From Pyropia yezoensis (Eukaryota > Rhodophyta > Bangiophyceae > Bangiales > Bangiaceae): 64,000 bases of DNA. Numbering within the stretch: the stretch's first letter is position 1; each line of letters begins with the position of its first letter. A model generated the notes under the pieces. That model saw only the letters and a list, made by a program, of their open reading frames with translations, did not search any database and was not told the origin of the DNA. Shown here in pieces: positions 1 through 8,204 of the stretch. Location: contig CM020620.1 of assembly GCA_009829735.1 (NCBI GenBank), forward strand, positions 26,940,951-27,004,950, read 5' to 3'. Both the position numbers and the translations under genes were made by a program.

Positions 1-246
1 ATACCACATTCACCACGGCACCGTCCGGCAATGTCATCTCGGCACCGAAATGACTGGCGAGCATGGTATCTCGAAAGACCAGCGCGATGGTGCGTTGGAG
101 GATCTCCGCCCGAGCCTCTGCAGCCTTTGACAAAGACATTGCCTCGTACCGCGACCGTACTTGGGGCATGTATGCCACGACGACCCATTCTGGTTTCTTG
201 GTCACGATGCTCATCACTCTCATACGCAGCGGATACGCAGACACAC
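1..246 (-). CDS. Plavaka-like transposase, internal exon (runs off left edge)
   Basis: On the minus strand a good acceptor (pyrimidine tract ending TTCTTGCAG, AG at plus 248-247) opens a frame that stays open to the window edge. The peptide begins VSAYPLRMRVMSIV and continues with WVVVAYMPQVRSRYEA and a block ending GAEMTLPDGAVVN. This matches the order of conserved blocks in Plavaka transposases (CACTA-like DDE enzymes): a Tyr-Pro-Leu strand, a hydrophobic GY/AY-x-P strand, an Arg-rich helix, then a G-x-M...DG turn. The phase (two bases completing a Gly codon) fits the donor of the exon at 435-672. The catalytic core would lie beyond the left edge. Family assignment is from remembered pattern, not a search. 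Confidence 0.6.
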
Positions 247-434
247 CTGCAAGAAATACAATGGGCCGACACAGCGATGGCCAAATCAACAGTTCGCACG
301 CTCAGTCAGTACAAGTTACGACGAGACGTATGGAGAAGCACAAGCTGTGCTGATGACAGCAAATGAGGTCATGATGCGGTCAGTAGTGACACGCAGTGTG
401 GCAGTACAAAATCAACCCGTGTGAGAAAACGTAC

Positions 435-672
435 CACCAGAAGAGGTTACAACCGTCCCATCTGAGTAAAGCGCCAGTGCAAGCATCTGTGCGCACAGCC
501 CAAACACGCGCTTGACGTCCGCCCGCTGAGCTCCGCAGGCATGGCCGTCAAAGAATTCACGCAGTACGTCTCCGTCTTGCATCACCGGGGAGGCTGGAAC
601 AATGTCTCCAGTGGCGACAGATGGCGTGCAATGCGCACATGCGGACGTGGGCGTCGTAGTCCCGGGATCGAC
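435..672 (-). CDS. Plavaka-like transposase, exon part downstream of E1 insertion
   Basis: This minus-strand frame continues in phase from the ORF at 11424-12435 once E1 and one copy of the target duplication are removed. The join reads SSQD then VDPGTTTPTSACAHC. The segment ends at a donor (TCTGGTG/GTACGT; intron plus 434-247, 188 bp) in phase 1, matching the acceptor at 246. It contains a Cys-x2-Cys pair (CAHC) and a helical stretch (AQMLALALYSDG). With the adjacent exon it forms the middle of a transposase-like protein. Confidence 0.55.
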
Positions 673-677
673 GTCTT
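673..677. repeat. Target-site duplication of E1, left copy (GTCTT)
   Basis: GTCTT directly precedes the LTR start TGTAGCA and is repeated exactly after the right LTR at 11419-11423. Five-bp duplications are typical of Ty3/gypsy integrases. Removing E1 plus one copy restores the interrupted minus-strand reading frame. Confidence 0.95.
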
Positions 678-1040
678 TGTAGCAATATGGTTGGCCGTAT
701 TGTGACCCTAATGTTAGGGGGGCTACTTCTAATCCTTGGCTTTCAATTTGAGAGTCCGTACTGGTCACGGTATCTACAAGTTACGTATGACCAGAGGGAT
801 TTGCATCTTGGGGTGGAGGGTAGTTAGTAGTGTCTCCGAGGGTTTATAACGAGGGGGCCGGCGGCGAATCCACCGCCGGCCAAGGCAGAACAACAAACCC
901 CTCCCATGTGGGCTCCCATCTTGGTCCCGTGGCTTGTGCTTCAAGGACAGCAGCCTTGGCCTCCCGGTGACGTTGGTGCCGATCCCCCTTGGTGAGTGTT
1001 CCCTGAGAGTGGACGTGCGACGGATTCCTATTGTGCTACA
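678..1040 (+). repeat. E1 5' LTR
   Basis: 363 bp, starts TGTAGCA and ends TGCTACA (perfect 7-bp terminal inverted repeat). Nearly identical to 11056-11418. The substitutions I can see cluster in the last 100 bp. Confidence 0.95.
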
Positions 1041-1041
1041 T

Positions 1042-1056
1042 TGGTGGAGCAGCAGG
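1042..1056 (+). promoter_or_regulatory. E1 primer-binding site
   Basis: TGGTGGAGCAGCAGG starts one base after the 5' LTR and begins TGG, the complement of a tRNA CCA end. The same 14-base core follows the 5' LTR of E2, so both families use the same primer. I did not identify the tRNA. The leader from 1057 to the gag ATG at 1266 shows nothing else. Confidence 0.8.
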
Positions 1057-1265
1057 GGACGGGTTTCCGTCACCCTTGTGGTGACGCCGTCTTCGGCACT
1101 GGCACACGGATAGGGATCCGGTCCTTTTCTTGTACTCGTGGTGTTGCGACCTGATCGATTGTGTTGAGTTTTTACCTTTGACTGTGATCTACTGTTACTC
1201 TCCCCAATCTACCCCCTCGCTCTCTTATTCGTGGTGATTGTTACGTCGGTTGACTGATTGTGACT

Positions 1266-3450
1266 ATGGCTACCCAAGAGACGAGGAACGTTCAAGATGA
1301 CGGATCGACGTCGACGCCGACCCCGGAGGTGACTACGGGAACCGGGATCGGGAACCCGATCGACAACATTGAGACGCCAATGCTTTCCGGTGCCGGATCG
1401 ACGTTTGGCACGGCTCGGACGGCAGGAGGCGGGGGTCCGCCTCAACTGTCATCGACCGACCTCACTCCGCCGCCTCCTTCACCAGGGGATTCCCTGATGG
1501 CATCATTGGCCCGCATCGAGGCCCGGTTTTCCGGGCTCGACGCCCGTCAAGATCGGACGGAAGACGCAATGGCAGTGTTGATGTCAACACGCCACACGAC
1601 GGGACCCCGACGTGTTCCTCCCACACCGGTACGGTCCGAACCGGCCGGACTACTTTTGGAGTCCACCAGGGTCAACCCCGGTGTTGCTACTCCTGGACAA
1701 CCCCCGGAAACAATGGGGTATGGATCCGACTCGTCGGCAGAGTTGGAACGGAGTCACACGGAGCGATACGCTCGGAGCACCCGAAGCGGACTCCGCGGAC
1801 ACGACCCGGCGGATACTTACGCCGGTGGAGAGTCGGTTATTGGGGGAGGGGGTACCCTCTCACAGTACCCCCACGACGAAGGAGGCCAGGCAACTCGGGC
1901 TCCCGAGGTGCCGACGCCTGAAGTACCATCTTCAGTGGTGGAAGCTATGACCGCGCAGGTAACTGCGAGCCTACTGAAGCGGATGGAGTCCGATGAGTTT
2001 TGCTCACCAACTGGCTAAGCGACTGGATACCCAGGACGCTGACACGGAGATCGTTAACGAGGTCTTCCGCTCGGTTCTTACTCCGGAACGTTATCGTTTG
2101 GAGGACCGATCTACCACCGTATCGGAATCGATGCGTAATACGTCGCACCGAGCGATTGGCTCTATGCAGACCCTTATGAAGGGAGTCCCTATGCTCGGGG
2201 GCCCCAACGGACGCCCGTTGGCAGTCATCGGCTTCTCGACCAGCTTCAAGGCAGCCGCGGACAAGGCGCTCGTCAACGAGGGGCTGGCCCTGGAGATCCT
2301 CCCTTTCTTTGTTGATGAACGGGTGCGAGGCATTCTTCGCCAGGCATCCCCGATGCCGGGAATGAGGGTCGCGGCCACCCCCATGGATTACCGTGCGATT
2401 CTCAAGGAGCTGCTGAGCAGTTACCTCAGTGAGGACAAGTGCGAGGACCACTACCGGGCCCTGCGCACTGCCACCGCCCAGAGCTGGGAGGATGAGGAGA
2501 TGTTTGGACGCCGGATCCAAGAGCTCGACTACGAGCTGGGGAAGCTCCTCGGTGAAGGGGAACTACGGGCCATCCTGTTCGCAGGAGTACCCAACTACGT
2601 GCGGATATCCGCACGGGGAGCCAATACGGCCCGGACGAACTCCAGTCGACTGATGCACATGTGCAAGTCCCTAGGGGACGCCTACCGGGTTCTACACCCG
2701 GAATGTGCCTTGGCCCCGAAGCCCAGGGGTGAGGGAGGCAAGCCCAGTCTTACCCCGGTACCGAGGCAAGAGAAGGTGGAACGTAAGGCCGCACCAGTAC
2801 TGGTGGCGACCGAACATACCCCTACGGGCGAGGATGAACCTCTAGTTGACCAACAGGGCCACCTGTTGCTACCGGCGACGCCGGTGATTGATGAGCACGG
2901 TACGGTAGCGTACATTGCTCCGGCGGGGACCCAGTTCCAGGTCAGCGAGGGCACGGGACGTCGCGTCCCGTACGTACGGACTACGGGGTACTCCCCGGTG
3001 ACGGGTAACCCTCACCAACCCTTGCCAACATGGGCGGTGCGCACGGAGGCACCCCCGCAGATTGTGGGCCGACCCAACCGGGTGGGGGAGTCCATGTTAC
3101 GGTTGACCCAAGGACCCAAGGCCTACCAGGGAGCAGGCACTCGGGCGCCTGAGGGAGGCAACCGCAGCTACGGGGCTACCCCGATGCGAACTCAAGGGGG
3201 GACCGGTACGTCCGGATGTATGCTTTGTGGGGATCCCCAACACTAGGTGTCTTCCTGCCCACTCATCTCGGAGGAGTCTCGGCGGGCAGCGGCGCAACGC
3301 AAGGCATCCACCGGGGGGTATCCCGCCAGAGCACCCGGACCCGCACCGGGTAGGCAGCCAGCTCCAGGTGGAGTACTGGCCGTCGAGGAGGCACCTCCTC
3401 AGCCGGAGGTCCCGGCGGACAGCACCCTACCAAGGGCGGGAAACGAGTAA
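1266..3450 (+). pseudogene. gag: E1 Gag, interrupted by a frameshift and a TAG codon
   Basis: Gag forms the retrotransposon capsid and nucleocapsid. The ATG at 1266 opens a Ser/Thr/Pro-rich N-terminal region that reads to a stop at 2018. Homologous coding continues in the +1 frame from about 1990 (a TTTT slip near LKRMESDE / FAHQLAKRLD). It includes a retrotransposon-gag helical block around FGRRIQELDYELGKLL and LFAGVPNYVR. The frame reaches half a zinc knuckle, CMLCGDPQH, then TAG at 3244-3246. The same frame resumes VSSC, supplying the last Cys of a C-x2-C-x4-H-x4-C knuckle, and runs to 3450. Either both breaks are mutations, or frameshifting and readthrough are used. E2 Gag has neither break, so decay is more likely. 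Confidence 0.75.
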
Positions 3451-3458
3451 GAGGAAGG

Positions 3459-6029
3459 ATGACCGGGGGGCGCTGGGGTAACCCAAGCAGGCCACCCCGG
3501 AGTACCGCGGGGAAAGCCCCACGGAGAGCGCGGTTGAGCCGACGCCGCATCAACCCCCGGGTACACCTTCCGGCCCCGACGATACGGCGTCAGGGGATTG
3601 ATGGCCAACCTCCAAGGTTGGGAGGAGAGGACGAGAAGCCTCGTCACATGGAACCTGACAAGGGCCCTGTTCAGGATGCCCGAGCTACACCGGATATCGG
3701 TGTAGGCCACGTACTGTTCACCTTGGAGAACTTCAAGGTATCAGCTACACTGGGGGTCGACCCCCAGTCGACACAATCGTACTACCCTGTACTGGATAAA
3801 GGGGCTGGACCCAACCTTATCCGGAAGGATACCCTTCCGGACAAGTGCCTTCCGCGAGTCAGAGTGACTCGGGGACCCACCATCAAGGACGCGAATGGTC
3901 GCCTTATTCGTACGACCGCAGCGATGTCGCTGCGGGTTACCATCGGGGAACTCACCACGGAAGTCGACTTCCTGGTGTGTGAGACCCTATCGGTGCCCTG
4001 CATACTGGGGTGCACCTTCATCAACGTTCACATTGATGCAATCCGGCCGGGCCGGAGGACCGTCGAGCTGCAAGAGGCCGACGGGACGAAGCGAGGACAT
4101 ACGGCTATCGTCAGGGACCTGACGCTACAAGGGAGCCACGTTAACGTGGCTGAGGTGTACGCAAGCGTCGAGCCGAAGACACTTCGGTTGGCCAAGCGAA
4201 CTCGCTTTGAGCCGTTGTCGGAGACAGTCCTCCCGGTTAACTGCGACCTCGCAGGCATCTGCAGAGTCCGGTCCAACCTGCGGACGTACAAGCGCCATGG
4301 GTTGACCATGGCCAACGGTCTCATAGACCTCCCAGCAGGAGGGTCGTCCCTCCTAGTGATGGCGAACTATCGCCGTAAGGCAGTCACCCTCCCGAAGGGA
4401 ACTATCCTCGGGATTGCCGAGCTCTACGAAGGAGATATCCTTACCCCTGACAAGGAAGGTCATGTGGAACCACTTGATGTGCTGGCGGCCGCCGAGACCA
4501 CCGAGCGACAGCAACCCGATGACGGGAAGCCTAGCCCATCGGCGGCTCCGGCGGACATGCCGCCAAAGGACCAAGAAGCCTTGAAGGCACTGGCCGAGGC
4601 TGGCCTCGACCACCTTCCCCCTTCGGTAGCCGAAGGGGTACGACGAATGCTAAGAAAGCATGACGTCATGTGGACAGGCGGGGCCTTGGGTACCATTGGG
4701 GCAACCCAACATCGTATTGACCTGGTACCAGGAGCACGCCCCGCCCGGTCACAACCGCACCGAGCGGGACCTATGCAACAAGAGATCGTTGATGGAGAAG
4801 TGAAGAGGATGAGCAAAGCTAAGGTGATCCGACCTTCGATGTCGGAGTGGGGTGCCCCAGTCGTCATCGTACCGAAGAAGGATCAAACCCCTCGGTTTTG
4901 CATCGATTATCGACGCCTCAACTTGGTTACCAAGAAGGACTCATACCCTTTACCAAGGATGGATGAATGCATCGACTCCCTGGGGGAAGCTACGGTGTTT
5001 ATCACCATCGACTGCAATGCCGGATTCTGGCAGATCCCGGTGGCGGACGAGGATATCCCCAAGACGGCATTCGTCTGTCACAGTGGAGTGTACGAGTTCC
5101 TAAGGATGCCCTTCGGATTGTCCAACGCCCCCGCTACATTCCAGCGGGCTATCGACATTATACTGTCGGGGGTGAAGTGGCGTAACTGCCTAGTGTACCT
5201 CGATGACGTCATCGTCTTCTCGCGTAACATGAATGACCATGTGCAACATGTTGACGAGGTACTCACCCTCTTGCGGAACGCCGGGGTAACCCTGCGTCTG
5301 AAGAAGTGCGCCTTCTTCCAACAGACGGTCGAGTATCTGGGCCACCAGATAACCCCTGGTAAACTAGGGGTACTCGAAGCCAATACCCGGGCACTCCGGG
5401 ATGCCCGGTTCCCTAACACCCAGACGCAGCTCAAGAGCTTCCTGGGAATGTGCAACGTATACCGACGGTTCGTCAAGGACTTCGCTCGGATAGCTAAACC
5501 GTTAACGGTTCTTACGAGTAGTACCCTGCCCAAGGTACTCCAACCCCCTTCGCCTAGCGAAGAGGAGGCACTCGAGTTGCTGAAGCGAGCCCTACTATCC
5601 CCACCCGTCCTTGCGTTACCGCACAGACGGGGTACCTTCGTCATCGATGTCGATGCATGCGATACACAAGTGGGATGCACCCTGTTACAGGGAGAGACGT
5701 TGATCGGTTCCGATAACGTTATCCCGGACCTACGTCCGGTAGGGTACTTCAGCCGGACACTCAACCCGGCTGAGCGTAACTATAGTGCCACCGAGCGTGA
5801 GTGCCTCGGAGTTATATGGGCAGTGCAACTGCTCCGTCCATACCTGGAGGGCTCCAGGTTCATCGTGAGGTCCGACCACGAGCCCCTACGATGGCTCCTC
5901 AACCTTCGTGACAAGGATTCCGATAGCCATGGGAGGCTAGCCCGACGGAGGCTGAAGATGGCCGAGCACGACTACCGTACCGTGTATAAGGCTGGGTCAA
6001 CCCACCATCTCGGAGACGCATTGTCTTGA
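3459..6029 (+). CDS. pol: E1 Pol part 1: protease, reverse transcriptase, RNase H
   Basis: 856 codons. The retropepsin region carries LDKGAGPNLI at about residues 112-121, where the active site should read D-T/S-G. The Thr/Ser to Lys change should inactivate it. Reverse transcriptase spans about residues 425-615 with FCIDYRRLN, TIDCNAGFWQIP, MPFGLSNAPATFQ and the catalytic YLDD at about 580-583. RNase H follows with the Asp-containing strand FVIDVDACD at about 730, RNYSATERECLGV and FIVRSDHEPLRW. The frame ends HHLGDALS then TGA. The next codon in the family is normally Arg (DALSR), so this looks like CGA to TGA. The same frame continues as integrase from 6030, so the native product was one polyprotein. 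Confidence 0.95.
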   Translation: MTGGRWGNPSRPPRSTAGKAPRRARLSRRRINPRVHLPAPTIRRQGIDGQPPRLGGEDEKPRHMEPDKGPVQDARATPDIGVGHVLFTLENFKVSATLGVDPQSTQSYYPVLDKGAGPNLIRKDTLPDKCLPRVRVTRGPTIKDANGRLIRTTAAMSLRVTIGELTTEVDFLVCETLSVPCILGCTFINVHIDAIRPGRRTVELQEADGTKRGHTAIVRDLTLQGSHVNVAEVYASVEPKTLRLAKRTRFEPLSETVLPVNCDLAGICRVRSNLRTYKRHGLTMANGLIDLPAGGSSLLVMANYRRKAVTLPKGTILGIAELYEGDILTPDKEGHVEPLDVLAAAETTERQQPDDGKPSPSAAPADMPPKDQEALKALAEAGLDHLPPSVAEGVRRMLRKHDVMWTGGALGTIGATQHRIDLVPGARPARSQPHRAGPMQQEIVDGEVKRMSKAKVIRPSMSEWGAPVVIVPKKDQTPRFCIDYRRLNLVTKKDSYPLPRMDECIDSLGEATVFITIDCNAGFWQIPVADEDIPKTAFVCHSGVYEFLRMPFGLSNAPATFQRAIDIILSGVKWRNCLVYLDDVIVFSRNMNDHVQHVDEVLTLLRNAGVTLRLKKCAFFQQTVEYLGHQITPGKLGVLEANTRALRDARFPNTQTQLKSFLGMCNVYRRFVKDFARIAKPLTVLTSSTLPKVLQPPSPSEEEALELLKRALLSPPVLALPHRRGTFVIDVDACDTQVGCTLLQGETLIGSDNVIPDLRPVGYFSRTLNPAERNYSATERECLGVIWAVQLLRPYLEGSRFIVRSDHEPLRWLLNLRDKDSDSHGRLARRRLKMAEHDYRTVYKAGSTHHLGDALS

Positions 6030-6059
6030 CTCGACACCCCGAGCGGGGATACCCGCCCG

Positions 6060-7625
6060 GTGGACGAGGACATCCCGGTGGTACCGGTCTGCATGGTGGG
6101 TAATGCTACCCAGGGTATGGTTGACCAAAGCATGGCACACCTTGCGTGCCCATTGACCCTCGCGGACTTCCGCGAGGCACAAGCCAATGACGACGACTGT
6201 AGACGTCATCGCGCTAACCTCCTGGCCGGCACGGCCGGCATCTTCGCCGAGAATGAAGACGGACTCATCTACCGGCGGGCACCCGCCGATGGACGACATC
6301 AAGTCGTGGTTCCCGTGTCCTTACGGCAAGCCGTCATGGAACGAGAACACGAGAACCCCACAGCCGGACACCCGGGGGGTTCACGTATGTTCGCAGCAAT
6401 GCGAAGGTTCTTCTACTGGCCAGCAATGGCCGTCGACGTGGTCGACCACGTAAGGGGATGCCACCCCTGTGCACGTAACCGCATGAGTCTACATAGGCAG
6501 GCGTCTGCCATGAAGCTCTTCCCACCCGATGGGCCCAACAAGCAAGTCGCTATCGACATACTCGGGCCACTTCCGGTAACGGAAGAAGGGAACAGGTACA
6601 TCCTGGTCATGTCTGACCGCTTCACTAAGCTGTCACGAGCGGCAGCTATCCCGAATGATACGGCATACACCATCATGAACGCAGTGGTTGACCACTGGAT
6701 CAGTGCTCACGAAGTAATGAAGCAACTCCTCTCCGATAACGGAGCAAACCTTACGTCAGCGTTCTGCACTAAGGTCCTGGGCATGTTCGGTATCGAACCC
6801 CGTCGGGCATCCGACTACCACTTGCAGTCCAACGGGCAGGTGGAGCGGTTCAACCGCACCATCGTCAAGATGCTACAGTGCTACGTGGCCGAGCACACGA
6901 ACCCTTGGGACAGGCTTCTGTCCGTACTCACCCTGGCATACAATGCCAGGCCACATCGGAGCACAAACATCGCCCCACTGGAGTGGGTCATGCCGCTTGG
7001 CGTCGGTAACCTGTCGCTGCCACCCGGCAGGTGCACTCGGTATGATACACCGAAGGGCCGACCGGCTGAACGCATCCACCTAGCTTGGTTGGCCAAGCTA
7101 TCGTGGATGATTCCTAAGCTCAAGGGTGCTCTTGACAGAACACAACTTCGATACAAGAAGAACTTCGACGCCCGACTACGGGTGCGCAACACAACCCTGA
7201 TGACAGGTGACTGGGTCTACATCAAACACCAGAAGTTCCGGGGGAACAAGCTCATGCAACCGGTCAAGGGACCGTACCAGATTCTCTACAGAGATGACCA
7301 CTCTGTTATCTTACACTCCGATACGGAGATCCAACGCATCAGTGTGATCGATGTGACACCTGCTCCGAAGCCGGAACAGCCTCAGCCGGTACCGGCTGGG
7401 TTGCTACATGAAGCTCTTACAACCCACCGGTCAGATGACCCGGTGGGACCGGATGGGATTCCATACCAAGTAGAGAGCGTGGTCGGACACACCGACCCGG
7501 ACCTACCAGGACCCTGGTACGTCAAGGTAATGTGGGTCGGATACGACTCCCCCACCTGGGAACAGGCGGCGAATATACCCCGCCAACTCCTCATGCCTTA
7601 CATGAGGCGACGACGCCTACTGTAA
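6060..7625 (+). CDS. pol: E1 Pol part 2: integrase with C-terminal chromodomain
   Basis: This is in frame with the preceding ORF but separated by the TGA at 6027. The integrase zinc-binding module is present (HENPTAGH about residues 97-104, CHPC about 134-137). The DDE core is complete: AIDILGP (Asp about 166), LLSDNGANLTS (Asp about 226) and GQVERFNRT (Glu about 262). After the GPY-like region (VKGPYQILYRDD) a chromodomain closes the protein at about 469-521: YQVESVVGH, WYVKVMWVGYDSPTWEQ and a final helix. Chromodomains in this position direct integration toward marked chromatin in known chromoviruses. Residues look functional, but the upstream stop would block normal expression. Confidence 0.93.
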   Translation: MDEDIPVVPVCMVGNATQGMVDQSMAHLACPLTLADFREAQANDDDCRRHRANLLAGTAGIFAENEDGLIYRRAPADGRHQVVVPVSLRQAVMEREHENPTAGHPGGSRMFAAMRRFFYWPAMAVDVVDHVRGCHPCARNRMSLHRQASAMKLFPPDGPNKQVAIDILGPLPVTEEGNRYILVMSDRFTKLSRAAAIPNDTAYTIMNAVVDHWISAHEVMKQLLSDNGANLTSAFCTKVLGMFGIEPRRASDYHLQSNGQVERFNRTIVKMLQCYVAEHTNPWDRLLSVLTLAYNARPHRSTNIAPLEWVMPLGVGNLSLPPGRCTRYDTPKGRPAERIHLAWLAKLSWMIPKLKGALDRTQLRYKKNFDARLRVRNTTLMTGDWVYIKHQKFRGNKLMQPVKGPYQILYRDDHSVILHSDTEIQRISVIDVTPAPKPEQPQPVPAGLLHEALTTHRSDDPVGPDGIPYQVESVVGHTDPDLPGPWYVKVMWVGYDSPTWEQAANIPRQLLMPYMRRRRLL

Positions 7626-8204
7626 CAACCCAACCGACACCGACTTCGGCTGTTGGGGGGGGAGGCTTATACCTACTAAGTAGGGTGTGACATGGTTACG
7701 GCAGACTTAGGTTTCTAAGTCAAATCAGACTTAGGTTTCTAAGTCGAACCAAGCTTAGGCAACTAAGTAGAGTCAAGCTTAGGTAACTAAGCAAAACCTG
7801 AACCTTAAGAAGTTAACTTAAAGGTAAAGGCTAACTCCGATAGTATCGAAGTAACTAGGGAGCCTACAAGGGAGGATGACCTCCACAAGCCAAGACACAA
7901 AGTGAGGGAGGATGACCTCCCCAAGCATGAACCAACCGGAAGAAGTTGGACGGGAGGCAAGGCACCACTGAGCCAGAAGGGGTACTCCCCAGGGCAGCAA
8001 ACAGAGGCAAGCAATGCCCCCAAAGGGGATGAGTTTATACTCACTACTACCCGGCTAACATAAGGGCCACCGGGTCCCTCTCCCGTACAAACAATAGCAC
8101 TCCTCAGTGGGTAGACCCACTGCCCGAGGGAGGCCACCCACGCGTAAGCGCGTATACCTCCGTGCTCCACCGGTCGGCAATCTCACGACGGTCAATCGCC
8201 CGAG
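7626..8204. other. E1 noncoding spacer between convergent pol and antisense ORF
   Basis: 579 bp without a convincing gene. It contains the hairpin series at 7704-7791, then unique sequence. Because pol ends on the left and the antisense ORF ends on the right, this spacer must hold transcript ends for both strands. Confidence 0.7.
7704..7791. repeat. Four tandem small palindromes (CTTAG-n4-CTAAG)
   Basis: GACTTAG-gttt-CTAAGTC occurs at 7704-7721 and 7728-7745. Shorter versions CTTAG-gcaa-CTAAG and CTTAG-gtaa-CTAAG occur at 7754-7767 and 7778-7791. Each can form a 5-7 bp hairpin with a 4-nt loop, on either strand, at about 25-bp spacing. Position between convergent ORFs suggests a bidirectional 3'-end or insulating element (inference). 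Confidence 0.75.

Noticed and set aside
31-424. Plus-strand ORFs at the left edge
   Set aside because: Overlap the minus-strand exon at 1-246, which has good splice phase and family motifs.
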